Assembly (NCBI RefSeq): GCF_900105905.1
Contig: NZ_FNSV01000005.1
Span: forward strand, 1,116,001-1,180,000
Direction of reading: 5' to 3'
Source of the DNA: Rhodococcus koreensis
GTDB taxonomy: Bacteria > Actinomycetota > Actinomycetes > Mycobacteriales > Mycobacteriaceae
DNA: 64,000 nucleotides
Shown: in pieces, positions 17,470 through 26,590 of the stretch
Position numbering within the stretch: position 1 is the stretch's first letter
Layout: every line of letters begins with the position of its first letter
Notes under the pieces: generated by a model
Seen by the model: only the letters and a program-made list of their open reading frames with translations
Told to the model about the DNA's origin: nothing
Database searches by the model: none
Program-made: the position numbers and the translations under genes

Positions 17470-17755
17470 CACCCCCGCTGCAGCCGGACGGAATCCGTCG
17501 AAGAAGGCACGTGCACAGCTCCTGTCGACCGCGGTAGCACTCCTGGCCGAGCAATATGGTTGCGGCCAGGAAGCCGCCTTCGACGCACTCCTCGACATTG
17601 CCCCCCGCAACCACGCCAGCGTCGCCAACGCGGCCGAACACGTCCTGTCCCGACGATCGATGGTTGACGGCCGGAAATTCTTCGCCCGCGCCCCGGACGG
17701 ACCTCGCGATTTGAGGCAAACGCCCCATGCGACGACGGAACCGGCGGACCGATGA
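17459..17755 (+). CDS. Small ANTAR-like RNA-binding protein
   Basis: A 98-residue protein starting at GTG 17459 with GAAAGGA seven bases upstream. Residues 20-65 (LLSTAVALLAEQYGCGQEAA, FDALLDIAPRNHASVANAAE, HVL) fit the three-helix ANTAR fold that binds paired RNA hairpins in antitermination. ANTAR proteins normally carry a GAF, PAS or receiver domain; none is present here, so it is either an orphan effector or the tail of a broken sensor. It ends eight bases before the ABC transporter gene and may be in its operon. Confidence 0.55.
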   Translation: MPTDTPAAAGRNPSKKARAQLLSTAVALLAEQYGCGQEAAFDALLDIAPRNHASVANAAEHVLSRRSMVDGRKFFARAPDGPRDLRQTPHATTEPADR

Positions 17756-17762
17756 TCAGGGC

Positions 17763-19541
17763 ATGACAAAGCGAGTTCAGGAATCACGGAAATCACCGGT
17801 CACGACCGAATCGACATTCGAACCACCGACCGTCGGGCGGGTCGGTACGTGCCTGTCGGATCACGCACCTGAAGCGGCGGACGGCGGGCGGGTCGATGCG
17901 GTCGACGTGAGCAGGAGTGTCGGGGGGCGGCAGATCCTCCAGGAGCTGTCGCTATCCGTCGAACCGGGCGAGTTGGTCGCCATTGCCGGCGGCAGTGGAG
18001 CAGGAAAGAGCACGTTGCTGGAGATCCTCGCCGGACTGCAACCACCGTCGGCCGGGGAGGTTCGGCACGACGGCGTCGTTCGCGGGGCCCGGGTCGGCGC
18101 CGATTCCCGTATCGGCTACGTACCCCAGGACGACATCATCCACCTCGAGATGCCCCTGCGCCGCACGCTGCGGTACGCGGCGCGGCTCCGGCTGCCCGCG
18201 GGCACGTCGGCGGCCGAAGCGGACCGGATCGTCGACGAGACCATGCAGGACCTCGACCTGGCCGATCGGGCCGAGGTGCCGGTCCGTGCGCTGTCCGGCG
18301 GCCAACGCAAGCGGGCCAGTATCGCCGTGGAGCTACTGACCCGGCCACGCCTCTTCTTCCTCGACGAACCCACCTCCGGGCTCGATCCGTCGACCGCAGC
18401 CGACGTGATGCGCCTGCTGCACCGACTCAGCCGGCGTGGGGTCACAGTCGTCCTCACGACACACGAGCCGGCCGGCATCGACCGCTGCGACCGGGTGGTG
18501 TTCCTGGCTCGCGACGGCCACCTGGCCTTCACCGGCAGCCCGACCGAGGCTCGACGCTACTTCGGTGTGAAGGATCTGGCCGAGGTGTACGACCGGCTGG
18601 CACGCGAGCACACCCCTCAGATCTGGGCGGAGCGATTCGCGGACAGCGGTGAGAATTCGGACGCCCGGCCCGGCTCGGCTCCACCGCCCCTCCCGGCCAC
18701 CCGTTCGGACGTAAAACGCACGGGCATGGTGCAGCAATGGTGGCTCCTCACACGACGCAATGTCGACGTTCTCCTTCGCAACCGGCTGACCCTGGCGGTC
18801 TTGCTCGGCTCACCGGTGCTGGTCACGGCGATGATGGCGACGCTGTTCCAGCGCGGCGCGTTCGATCCGCGCAGCGCGGCCGACCTCGGCCCCGCCCAGA
18901 TCGTGTTCTGGATCGCCTTCGCGGGCTTCTTCTTCGGCCTCACGTACGGACTGCTCCAGATCGTCGGGGAAATGGCCGTCTTCCGGCAGGAGCGCCTGGC
19001 CGGGCTCAGCGTGAGCGCCTACGTGGCATCCAAGGTGACAGCGCTGCTTCCGGTGCTGGCGGGAGTGAGCGGGCTGCTGCTCGGTGTTCTGCGGGCGCTC
19101 GGTCGGCTCCCCGCCGTCGGATGGCACGTGTACGCCTTCCTGTTCGTGACGATTGTGATCGAAGCGACGTCCGCGCTGGTCCTCGGTTTGCTCGCCTCGG
19201 CCGCGGTCTCGAACGCCGCGCAGGCCGCCCTCGCCCTGCCGATGCTCTGCTTCCCTCAGGTTCTGTTCGGTGGCGCCATAGTTCCCGTTGACGAGATGGC
19301 CGTCCCGGGACGCCTGATGAGCCTCGGCCTGTCCAACCGCCACGCATTCGAAGCATTGGGTCGCGACCTCGATCTCGACCGGTACAGCGCCACGGTGCCG
19401 GCCATGTCCGCCTACGGCGACACCTTCCGGGGTGGCACCGGCGGCAGTCTCCTCGCGCTCGCCTCGTTTGCCGTGGGCCTCACACTCGCCACGGTGTGGG
19501 TACTGGACCGGCGGTCCCGGCCCGGCGCATCCCGGCGATGA
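17763..19541 (+). CDS. ABCG-type half transporter (ATPase fused to ABC-2 membrane domain)
   Basis: A 592-residue protein starting at ATG 17763. The N-terminal ATPase has Walker A (GGSGAGKST), Q-loop (YVPQDDIIHLEMPLRRTLRY), signature LSGGQRKR, Walker B LFFLDEPTSGLDP and the His switch (TTHEPAG). After a Pro/Ala linker (residues ~300-330) an ABC-2 type membrane domain with about six helices follows (from RRNVDVLLRNRLTLAVLLGS). This ATPase-first order is the ABCG/White layout, like M. tuberculosis Rv1747 but without its FHA domains. Such proteins dimerise and export lipids or drugs. Substrate unknown. Confidence 0.88.
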   Translation: MTKRVQESRKSPVTTESTFEPPTVGRVGTCLSDHAPEAADGGRVDAVDVSRSVGGRQILQELSLSVEPGELVAIAGGSGAGKSTLLEILAGLQPPSAGEVRHDGVVRGARVGADSRIGYVPQDDIIHLEMPLRRTLRYAARLRLPAGTSAAEADRIVDETMQDLDLADRAEVPVRALSGGQRKRASIAVELLTRPRLFFLDEPTSGLDPSTAADVMRLLHRLSRRGVTVVLTTHEPAGIDRCDRVVFLARDGHLAFTGSPTEARRYFGVKDLAEVYDRLAREHTPQIWAERFADSGENSDARPGSAPPPLPATRSDVKRTGMVQQWWLLTRRNVDVLLRNRLTLAVLLGSPVLVTAMMATLFQRGAFDPRSAADLGPAQIVFWIAFAGFFFGLTYGLLQIVGEMAVFRQERLAGLSVSAYVASKVTALLPVLAGVSGLLLGVLRALGRLPAVGWHVYAFLFVTIVIEATSALVLGLLASAAVSNAAQAALALPMLCFPQVLFGGAIVPVDEMAVPGRLMSLGLSNRHAFEALGRDLDLDRYSATVPAMSAYGDTFRGGTGGSLLALASFAVGLTLATVWVLDRRSRPGASRR

Positions 19542-19579
19542 CGGCCCGGCACGGTCGGTCCCGCCGGACGGCGGACGCG

Positions 19580-21172
19580 TCACTTCCCCACGACTGCATT
19601 GACCGGGAATCCCACCAGACCCCGGTCGATCGCGGCGAGACTGGCCTGCGTGCGGTTGTTGACACCGAGCTTGGCGTAGACACGTTCGACGTGGTTGCGT
19701 GCCGTCTTCTCTGCAATGAACAGTTCGGCGGCGATGTCCCGGTTGGACCGGCCCTGCGCGACGAGTCGCAGGATCTCGACTTCGCGGTCGGTCAGCCCGG
19801 CCGGCCAGGGCGTGCGCCTCGACAGCCGTTGCCCGGCCGCCGCCAGCACGGCCGCCACCGACTCGGCGTCGAGGCGTCCGGCACGCGCCTCCTCGCGCAG
19901 CCGATCCGCAGCGCCGCGAGGATCGAGCGCCGGCCGGTATGGACGCGGTTCGAGCAGTCGCTGATATGCGTCCGCCGTGGCAAGCAGCCGGTCCTGCGCG
20001 GTCAACTCCGCGCCGGCGATCCCCCGGGGAAAGCCGGACCCGTCGATCCGTTCCCGGTGCTTCATCGCGACGGGCACCACCGATTCCAAGCCATTGACTC
20101 GGCTCAGTATCCGGCCGGTCAGATCCGGATACATCCGTACCCGTTCCCATTCGGCCGTGGTGAGAGGCCTCTTCTTCTCCCAGATCTGGTTGGACACCCC
20201 CATTTTGCCGAGACTGTGCACGAGACCGGCACGGTAGAGATTCGTGACGTCCGGTGGTGACATGCCCAGGTGTCGGGCCGCCCCGGCGACCAGATTCGCG
20301 ACGCCACGCGAATGCCCCAGGGTGAACGGCGATTTGAGATCGACGAAATCAGCCATGGCCCTGAGCAACTCGTCGCTCTCGTCGGCCCTCAGGGTTCGGT
20401 CACGATCCGGCGCTTGGGCCAACGCCGCGATCCACACGTCTGTTTCCAGCACCCCGTCGACGATCGCCGCCGCGTCACGTTCGAACACCTCCGCCACGGC
20501 CGGGCTGAACTGGCTGCCGCGCCGGGAACGCAGAACGTCCTTCGCGTGCGCGAGCCCACCCGTCCGCAGGTGCACCTCGACGACGTCTGCTACGTGAGCG
20601 ATGTGGATCTCGACCGGGATACCCTCCCCGCGACAACCGTTCGGCAATCCGCGGCCGTCCCAGCGTTCGAAGGCGTAGGCCAGCGCCTTTCCGACCTGCC
20701 CGTCCAAACCCATCCGATCGGAAAGAACCCCGGCGGAACTGCAATGCGAATGGATCAGCGTGGCGACCTGACCGCGCGCGGCGACCAGGAATGCTGCCGC
20801 ACGGATACCGCGCTCCCAGCCCGGCAATCCGCGTCCCACATGACTCATCGTCAGCCGCAGAAACGGCAGGCCTGTCATGTCCACCGCGTAGGTGTCGGCG
20901 CGGAAGGCGATGTCGTCGCCGAAGAGCGCCGAGAGTTCGTGGGAGTCGGCGTGACAACCGATCCACCCGATCAGATTGGCGTAGTAGACGGTCTCTCGCT
21001 GCCGGGGGTCGAGCCCCATCCGCTCGGCGATCCGTGTCGCGATCAACGACGACCGAAGCATGTGTTCCATCGGTTGACCCAGACCGAGGTCGATCGCCAG
21101 CGATACCGAGGCCAGCAGTTCGGCTCTGCTCAGTCCCTTTTCCGAGCCGGGCAGCGTCCCGTGCGGGTGCAT
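19580..21172 (-). CDS. Tandem HD-GYP-like domains fused to a LuxR-type helix-turn-helix
   Basis: A 530-residue predicted regulator. Two HD-related units are visible: residues ~30-200 ending [20 protein letters not shown], and ~270-430 with [20 protein letters not shown] and [20 protein letters not shown]. The C-terminal residues 458-520 are a LuxR HTH ([40 protein letters not shown]). In canonical HD-GYP enzymes the metal ligands are HD, HP and HHE; here they read HS (H319-S320), YP (348-349) and KHRE, so several ligands are gone and c-di-GMP hydrolysis is doubtful. It may bind rather than cleave a nucleotide. An in-frame TAG immediately precedes the ATG, fixing the 5' limit. Confidence 0.8.
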   Translation of the reverse strand: MHPHGTLPGSEKGLSRAELLASVSLAIDLGLGQPMEHMLRSSLIATRIAERMGLDPRQRETVYYANLIGWIGCHADSHELSALFGDDIAFRADTYAVDMTGLPFLRLTMSHVGRGLPGWERGIRAAAFLVAARGQVATLIHSHCSSAGVLSDRMGLDGQVGKALAYAFERWDGRGLPNGCRGEGIPVEIHIAHVADVVEVHLRTGGLAHAKDVLRSRRGSQFSPAVAEVFERDAAAIVDGVLETDVWIAALAQAPDRDRTLRADESDELLRAMADFVDLKSPFTLGHSRGVANLVAGAARHLGMSPPDVTNLYRAGLVHSLGKMGVSNQIWEKKRPLTTAEWERVRMYPDLTGRILSRVNGLESVVPVAMKHRERIDGSGFPRGIAGAELTAQDRLLATADAYQRLLEPRPYRPALDPRGAADRLREEARAGRLDAESVAAVLAAAGQRLSRRTPWPAGLTDREVEILRLVAQGRSNRDIAAELFIAEKTARNHVERVYAKLGVNNRTQASLAAIDRGLVGFPVNAVVGK

Positions 21173-21181
21173 CTACCCATT

Positions 21182-21241
21182 GTCCACCTGAACACGGTCC
21201 ACCTGAACACGGTCCACCTGAACACGGTCCACCTGGACACG
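21182..21241. repeat. Four 15-bp tandem repeats before the HD/LuxR gene
   Basis: GTCCACCTGAACACG is repeated head to tail four times (three identical copies, the fourth with one A-to-G change), beginning nine bases upstream of the start codon of the minus-strand regulator and filling the gap to the divergent dehydrogenase gene. A 15-bp period puts copies on alternating DNA faces. It could be a cooperative binding site or a slippage-prone spacer. Confidence 0.9.
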
Positions 21242-21332
21242 GTCTAGCGCTGCCGGGAACAGTCGACGAATGGGACCGGTGTTGCCCGATTCGGGCTATG
21301 ACCGGCCCGCAAACTGGGTAGGGTCCGATTCC

Positions 21333-22418
21333 ATGGCTGACCAGGGGAAGATCCGGACCGTGGTATGGGGAACCGGGAATGTGGGGCGGGCCGCGATCCG
21401 CGCCGTCGACGCCCACCCCGGACTCGAGCTGTCCGCGGTGCTCGTGGCGAACCCGGAGAAGGTCGGACGCGACGCCGGCGACCTCGCGCGCCTCGGCCGC
21501 TCGCTCGGGGTGGCGGCAACCGACGATGCCGACGCAGTGCTCGCGAACTCTCCCGGCGCCGTCGTCTACGCCGCGTCGGGTGACATCCGCCCGGACGATG
21601 CCGCGGCCGACATCACCCGCGCGTTGAATGCCGGGGCGGTCGTCGTGACCCCGTCGATCTATGCGCTCTACGACCACCGTAATGCGCCGGCCGAATTGCG
21701 CGACCCGATCGAGGCGGCCGCGAAGTCCGGTGGCGGCGCGCTGTTCGTGTCGGGTGTCGATCCGGGATGGGGCAACGACATCCTGCCGATCCTGATGACG
21801 GGCCTGGCGGGCACGATCGACCGGATCCGGTGCCAGGAGATCTTCGACTACACCACGTACGACCAACACGATTCGGTGCGGTACCTCGTCGGCATGGGCC
21901 AGCCGATGGACTACGAACCGCCGATGGTCGCGGCGACGGTGCCGACGATGGTGTGGGGCGGCCAGATCCGGCTCATCGCCCGCGCTCTCGGGGTGGAACT
22001 CGACGAGATCCGGGAGACGCTGCTACGCCGGCCGCTCGAGGAGACGATCGCCACCGAACTCATGGGCGAGTTCGAGGCGGGAACCCAGGGGGCACTGCGT
22101 TTCGAAGTTCAGGGCATCGTGGGCGGCGAACCCCGCATCGTCATCGAGCACGTCACGCGGATCCACCCGTCGTGCGCCCCGGACTGGCCCGTGCCACCGG
22201 ACGGCGGGGACGGCGCCCACAAGGTGATCATCGAGGGCCGTCCGCGGATCGAGGTCAATGTGGAGGCCACCGACGAGGGCGGCAATCGAGCGGCCGGTGG
22301 CAATGCCACCGCGGTGGGGCGCCTGGTCAACGCGATTCCGTGGCTGCGGACGGCCTCGCCGGGGCTCTACGACGCCCTGGATGTCCCGCTCGTCCCCGGT
22401 CACGGCAAGCTCGGCTGA
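21333..22418 (+). CDS. DapB-like / diaminopentanoate dehydrogenase-like oxidoreductase
   Basis: A 361-residue NAD(P)-dependent protein. The Rossmann dinucleotide site is WGTGNVGRAAIRAV at residues 12-25; ADAVLANSPGAVVYAASGDI and FVSGVDPGWGNDILPILMTG are typical of the dihydrodipicolinate-reductase N-terminal family that includes 2,4-diaminopentanoate dehydrogenase and many uncharacterised actinobacterial homologues. The C-terminal half has the substrate-binding alpha/beta insert. It is not the lysine-pathway DapB, being ~100 residues longer. Divergent from the HD/LuxR gene across the 15-bp repeats. Confidence 0.75.
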   Translation: MADQGKIRTVVWGTGNVGRAAIRAVDAHPGLELSAVLVANPEKVGRDAGDLARLGRSLGVAATDDADAVLANSPGAVVYAASGDIRPDDAAADITRALNAGAVVVTPSIYALYDHRNAPAELRDPIEAAAKSGGGALFVSGVDPGWGNDILPILMTGLAGTIDRIRCQEIFDYTTYDQHDSVRYLVGMGQPMDYEPPMVAATVPTMVWGGQIRLIARALGVELDEIRETLLRRPLEETIATELMGEFEAGTQGALRFEVQGIVGGEPRIVIEHVTRIHPSCAPDWPVPPDGGDGAHKVIIEGRPRIEVNVEATDEGGNRAAGGNATAVGRLVNAIPWLRTASPGLYDALDVPLVPGHGKLG

Positions 22419-22431
22419 CACCAGCCAAACA

Positions 22432-22449
22432 GTTAGCCCTTGCGCTAAC
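22432..22449. promoter_or_regulatory. Inverted repeat operator before the second ArsR gene
   Basis: GTTAGC-N6-GCTAAC, perfect six-base arms, lies 26 bases before the GTG start of the ArsR-type gene. Its position over the likely promoter suggests autoregulation. Confidence 0.6.
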
Positions 22450-22475
22450 CATCGTTGCGGTGAATACTTTGCCTT

Positions 22476-22832
22476 GTGGCTCAGTATCCGGAGCAGCTCA
22501 ACGGTATCTTCCAAGCGCTCGCCGACCCCACCCGGCGGGCCGTGCTGGGCCGCCTGAGCCGCGGCCCGGCGACGGTCAGCGAACTGGCGAAACCGTTCGA
22601 CATGGCCCTGCCCTCCTTCATGAAGCACATCCACTTCCTGGAGGACAGCGGGTGGATCCGGACACGCAAGGAAGGCCGGGTACGGACGTGCGCGATCGAG
22701 AAGGCGCCGTTCACGGCGGTCGGAGTTTGGCTCGCGGAGCAACAGGAACTCTGGGAGGGCCGCACCGACAGGCTCGAACAATTCGTCACCGAACACGCAG
22801 TCACCACTCACGCGAAGGACACACCGCAATGA
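22476..22832 (+). CDS. ArsR-type regulator paired with SRPBCC
   Basis: A 118-residue winged-helix protein starting at GTG. IFQALADPTRRAVLGRLSRG, TVSELAKPFDMALPSFMKHI and DSGWIRTRKEGRVRTCAIEK are the signature helices and wing of the ArsR subgroup that regularly precedes SRPBCC/AHSA1 genes. No metal-binding cysteine pair is present. Its stop overlaps the next start by four bases (ATGA), so the two are translationally coupled. Confidence 0.9.
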   Translation: MAQYPEQLNGIFQALADPTRRAVLGRLSRGPATVSELAKPFDMALPSFMKHIHFLEDSGWIRTRKEGRVRTCAIEKAPFTAVGVWLAEQQELWEGRTDRLEQFVTEHAVTTHAKDTPQ

Positions 22833-23305
22833 CCGACACCGCGAGACCCGATCTCGACCTCACGATTTCGCGCATCATCCGGGCGCCCCGGGCCGTCGTG
22901 TGGCGCGCCTGGACCGACCCTGCCAGCTTCGAACAATGGTGGGTCCCCGCGCCTTCCCGGTGCCGGGTCGTCGACATGGAATTACGCCCTGGCGGCGCGC
23001 TCACCACCCAGATCAGCGAAGACGGCGGCGAATTCGTGCCCCACATGAATGGCTGCTTCCTCGCCGTCGACGAATTCGAACGCATCGTGTTCACCAACTC
23101 CCTCGTCGGTGGCTGGCGACCCGCCGAACAGCCGTTCATGACCGCGATCATCACGTTGACCGACCATCCGACGGGCACCGAATACGTCGCCCACGTGATG
23201 CACAAGAACAACGCCGACCGGAATACCCACGAAGAAATGGGCTTCTACGACGGCTGGGGCACCGTCACGGAGCAACTCGCCGAACTCGCCGAGCGACAGG
23301 CGTAA
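22829..23305 (+). CDS. SRPBCC (AHSA1-type) protein
   Basis: A 158-residue protein of the START-like superfamily: LTISRIIRAPRAVVWRAWTD, then FEQWWVPAPSRCRVVDMELR, and the C-terminal helix FYDGWGTVTEQLAELAERQ. This domain forms a hydrophobic pocket. It is coupled to the ArsR gene before it and 15 bases ahead of the DHFR-like gene. These three-gene sets recur in actinobacteria; ligand and reaction are not known. Confidence 0.88.
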   Translation: MTDTARPDLDLTISRIIRAPRAVVWRAWTDPASFEQWWVPAPSRCRVVDMELRPGGALTTQISEDGGEFVPHMNGCFLAVDEFERIVFTNSLVGGWRPAEQPFMTAIITLTDHPTGTEYVAHVMHKNNADRNTHEEMGFYDGWGTVTEQLAELAERQA

Positions 23306-23320
23306 CCGAGGAGGCCGGAC

Positions 23321-23944
23321 ATGCGCAAGATCGTCCTGCAGATGATGACGACCCTCAACGGCCGCCTCGACGACCCCGCAGCGTGGGTCCACGACGTCGT
23401 CGACGACCAGTACCGCGAGATCGATCGAATCTACTCGACCTACGACACTGTGCTGGTCGGGCGCACCACCTACGAGGAGATGGCCGCGTACTGGCCCCGC
23501 GCACTGGCCGAACACGAAGGGACCGAGACCAATCAGGTCATGGCCGAGCGAATGAACACCTACCGGAAACTGGTGTTCTCGCGTTCCGGCAACACTCCGC
23601 TGACCGAATGGGCCAACACCGAACAGGTCGTCGTGGCCGCGGACAGCGACCTGGCGACCTACCTCGAGAAGCTGAAGGCGGAGCCGGGCAAAGACATTCA
23701 TCTGTCCGGCGGATCTTCCCTGGCACGCTCGGTCGTGGCGGCGGGTCTCGTCGACGAGTTCTATTTCTTCGTCTACCCGGTGGTCTCGCCCGGCGCGCCC
23801 TGGTTCTCGGAGATCCCCGATCAGCGGCGCCTGCAGTTGGTCGGTTCCGAGTCGTTCGGCAACGGGGTGGTCGAAGTCCACTACGTGCCCCGCGAACACG
23901 ACGACGCACCGCGGCCGGAGAGCTTCACCGACCTGCTCGCGTGA
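23321..23944 (+). CDS. Dihydrofolate reductase / RibD C-terminal domain family protein
   Basis: A 207-residue protein of the RibD-C/DHFR-like reductase family. MRKIVLQMMTTLNGRLDDPA is the first strand and loop, VLVGRTTYEEMAAYW the NADPH-loop region, and DIHLSGGSSLARSVVAAGLV with DEFYFFVYPVVSPGAPWF the second half of the fold. It probably reduces an unknown substrate with NADPH. Preceded by GAGG and following the SRPBCC gene in the same operon; seven bases before the convergent carboxyltransferase gene. Confidence 0.85.
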   Translation: MRKIVLQMMTTLNGRLDDPAAWVHDVVDDQYREIDRIYSTYDTVLVGRTTYEEMAAYWPRALAEHEGTETNQVMAERMNTYRKLVFSRSGNTPLTEWANTEQVVVAADSDLATYLEKLKAEPGKDIHLSGGSSLARSVVAAGLVDEFYFFVYPVVSPGAPWFSEIPDQRRLQLVGSESFGNGVVEVHYVPREHDDAPRPESFTDLLA

Positions 23945-23951
23945 CGAGCGA

Positions 23952-25937
23952 TCAGCCCACCGTCGCGAATTCCCCTGCCGCGGACCATCGTTGCCGCTCA
24001 GCGGCGAACGCGACGGCCTGTTCGGCTCGGAATCCGCCGATCGATTCGGCATTGGCCGCGAGGAACTGCTGGTGCTCGGCGAGCGAGAACGTGCCCTCCG
24101 TGATCTCGATTCCGCCGCCGCGGCCGGCGGCGACGTCGGATCGCAGGTCCATCAGCTCGTCCGGTTCCACGGGGTACCAGGAGATCCGGTCGAAGAAGCG
24201 CAGCAGCCAGGGGGTGCCGTCCTCGAACGGTCCGGACTTCTCGGGGTGCCGATGGTTCCACACCTGGGTGGTGCGGCCGACGAACTGGTAGCCGCCGGGG
24301 CCCTCCATCCCGTAGATGCAGAGGTATGCCCCACCGATGCCGACCGCGTTCTCCGGCGTCCACGTGCGGGCGGGGTTGTACTTCGTTGTGACCAGCCGAT
24401 GCCGCGGGTCGAGGGGTGTCGCGACGGGCGCGCCGAGGTAGACGTCGCCGAGTCCGAGCACCATGTACTCCGCCCCGAAGACGGTGTCGAAGACGTCGTC
24501 GACACTGCCGAGGCCGTTCATGCGACGAATGAACTCGATGTTCCAGGGGCACCACGGCGCGTCGGCGCGGACACCGTGCATGTACCGCTGGATCGCCTCA
24601 CGCGTCGAGGGGTCGTCCCACGACAGCGGCATCCGCACGGACCGGCTCGGCACCACGAGTTCGTTCGCCGCGGGCAGCGCGTCCTCCGCCTCGGCGAGCA
24701 GCCCCATCAGCTTCGGGATCGGCAGCACGTCGGGGTCGACCCGCACCTGCAGTGACCGGATGCCCGGTGTCAGGTCGAGGAGCCCGGCCGGCTTCTCGAC
24801 CTCGAGCCGCTGGTGCAGCGCATGTGCGCGGGCCCGCAGTGCGAGGTCGAGGCTCATGTCGCCGTATTCGACCAGGACGTTGTCGTCGCCGGATCGCCGG
24901 TACGTCACGGCGGTCTCTCCGTCGCGCCGGGCGATCACGCCGTCGTCCCGGTCACCGGCGGTGGAGAAGACCGTCGAGAACGCCGCCCGCCGGGCAGGCC
25001 CCAGCGCACGCGTGGACGCGGCCCGGTCGGCCCGGATCGGCACGAAGCGCACCGTGTCGCCGGGGGCCAGTTGTCCGAGCTTCCAGCGTTCCGCGGAGAC
25101 GACCGTGACGGGGCACACGAACCCGCCGAGGCTCGGCCCGTCCGGGCCCAGGAGGATCGGGGTGTCTCCCGTGAAGTCCAGGGCGCCGACCGAATACGCG
25201 TTGTCGTGGATGTTGGACGGATGCAGGCCTGCCTCGCCGCCGTCCGTGCGAGCCCAGTCGGGTTTGGGCCCGATCAGCCGCACCCCGGTGCGGTCCGAGT
25301 TGAAATGCACCTCGTAGTCGGTCCGGTACAGCGTGTCGATGTCGGCGCGGGTGAAGAATTCGGGTGCGCCGTGCGGGCCCTCGGTGACCGCGATCTCCCA
25401 GCGACGGCACAGGGCCGGGACGTGTTCTGCGGGAACGGCGGCCGCGCGGGCGCCGGTGTGCTCACCGACCGCGAGAACATCGCCCTGCCGCAGCGTGCGG
25501 CCCTGATGACCGCCGAACTTGCCCAGTGTGAAAGTCGAGGCGCTGCCGAGGAAGTCGTCGACGTCGAGCCCGCCCTGGACGAGGAGGTAGATGCGCAGCC
25601 CTGGTCCGGCGACCGCGCCGACATCCAGGGTCCCGCCCGCCGGAACCCGTACCGGTCGCCACTGCGCGTGCAGCACGCCGTCGACGGTGACCGGGGCGGG
25701 CGCACCGGTCACGCAGACCACCGTCTCCTCGTCGAACTGCAACGCGGGGCCGGACATGGCGCATTCGATTCCGGCGGCGCCCTCGTCGTTGCCGAGCGCG
25801 GTGTTCCCGAGCCGGAACGACAGGTCGTCCATCGGACCTGACGGCGGCACCCCGACGTGCCAGTACCCGGTCCGGCCCGGGAAGTCCTGGACCGTGGTGA
25901 GCATGCCGGGCCGCTGAACCGTGATCTTGGCGCTCAT
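23952..25937 (-). CDS. Carboxyltransferase half of a urea/guanidine carboxylase-like enzyme (PxpC-PxpB fusion)
   Basis: A 661-residue protein joining a KipA/PxpC-type domain (AHS2, residues 1-~310: [35 protein letters not shown]) to a KipI/PxpB-type domain (AHS1, ~360-590: [20 protein letters not shown]). This is the carboxyltransferase core of urea carboxylase and guanidine carboxylase. The biotin carboxylase domain that would precede it and the biotin-carrier domain with its MKM motif that would follow are both absent; the protein ends soon after the AHS1 domain. It overlaps the upstream DUF1989 gene by ATGA. It may work with separately encoded biotin proteins, or act like 5-oxoprolinase subunits B and C. 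Confidence 0.85.
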   Translation of the reverse strand: MSAKITVQRPGMLTTVQDFPGRTGYWHVGVPPSGPMDDLSFRLGNTALGNDEGAAGIECAMSGPALQFDEETVVCVTGAPAPVTVDGVLHAQWRPVRVPAGGTLDVGAVAGPGLRIYLLVQGGLDVDDFLGSASTFTLGKFGGHQGRTLRQGDVLAVGEHTGARAAAVPAEHVPALCRRWEIAVTEGPHGAPEFFTRADIDTLYRTDYEVHFNSDRTGVRLIGPKPDWARTDGGEAGLHPSNIHDNAYSVGALDFTGDTPILLGPDGPSLGGFVCPVTVVSAERWKLGQLAPGDTVRFVPIRADRAASTRALGPARRAAFSTVFSTAGDRDDGVIARRDGETAVTYRRSGDDNVLVEYGDMSLDLALRARAHALHQRLEVEKPAGLLDLTPGIRSLQVRVDPDVLPIPKLMGLLAEAEDALPAANELVVPSRSVRMPLSWDDPSTREAIQRYMHGVRADAPWCPWNIEFIRRMNGLGSVDDVFDTVFGAEYMVLGLGDVYLGAPVATPLDPRHRLVTTKYNPARTWTPENAVGIGGAYLCIYGMEGPGGYQFVGRTTQVWNHRHPEKSGPFEDGTPWLLRFFDRISWYPVEPDELMDLRSDVAAGRGGGIEITEGTFSLAEHQQFLAANAESIGGFRAEQAVAFAAERQRWSAAGEFATVG

Positions 25938-26590
25938 GCGGGTGCTCCCGCCGGCCGGGTCACGATCATCCGCACCGGCGTCGGGTCGAACCCGTTGCAG
26001 GGGTTGTTGATCTGCGGGCAATTGGACACCAGTACCAGAACGTCGCGGTCCGCGCGGAGTGCGAGCCGGCGGCCGGGTGCGGAAAGGCCGTCGACGATGC
26101 CGAGTGTGCCGTCGGCGTCGACGGGGACGTTCATGAAGAAGTTGATGTTCGACACCAGATCCCGCTTGCCGATTCCCCACCGCGACCCTTCCGCGAGAAA
26201 GTTCTCGACGCAGGCGTGCTGATGCTTGGTGTGGTGGCCGTACCGCAGGGTGTTCGACTCCTGGGAGCAGGCGCCGCCCACCGTGTCGTGGGAGCCGACC
26301 TCGTCGGCGACGAGTGTCATCAGCGCGTCGTGATCGTCGGTGCGGAGCACACTTCCCGTGGTCAGGAACAGATTTCGCTGCGCCGACACCGTCGCGGCGG
26401 CCGAGTAGCGCTGCCGGTGGTCGCCGGCCGCGTAGATCAGGGTGTCGACGGCCTGGTTGCCGTACAGATCCACGATGGTCAGGACGTCGCCGGCCGCGAC
26501 GACGGCGGACCAGGGTCCGCGGGCGCCGACCTCCTCGTCCAGGATCACCGTTCCCGGTACCAGCGGCGCGGTCTCGATGGTGGTGGTCAT
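25934..26590 (-). CDS. DUF1989 protein (urea carboxylase-associated, second copy)
   Basis: A 218-residue protein of the urea carboxylase-associated family. Signatures are [40 protein letters not shown] and the Cys-rich [19 protein letters not shown]. In guanidine-degrading bacteria two DUF1989 subunits form the carboxyguanidine deiminase that works after guanidine carboxylase; this copy resembles the smaller subunit. It overlaps both neighbours by four bases, showing a tightly coupled operon. Confidence 0.85.
   Translation of the reverse strand: MTTTIETAPLVPGTVILDEEVGARGPWSAVVAAGDVLTIVDLYGNQAVDTLIYAAGDHRQRYSAAATVSAQRNLFLTTGSVLRTDDHDALMTLVADEVGSHDTVGGACSQESNTLRYGHHTKHQHACVENFLAEGSRWGIGKRDLVSNINFFMNVPVDADGTLGIVDGLSAPGRRLALRADRDVLVLVSNCPQINNPCNGFDPTPVRMIVTRPAGAPA

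Noticed and set aside
21182-21241. CRISPR-like array
   Set aside because: Repeats are head to tail with no spacers and no cas genes, so they are simple tandem repeats.
25938-26180. Upstream extension of the carboxyltransferase frame that might hold missing domains
   Set aside because: The extension lies inside the DUF1989 gene in another frame and encodes Arg-rich noise, not a biotin domain.
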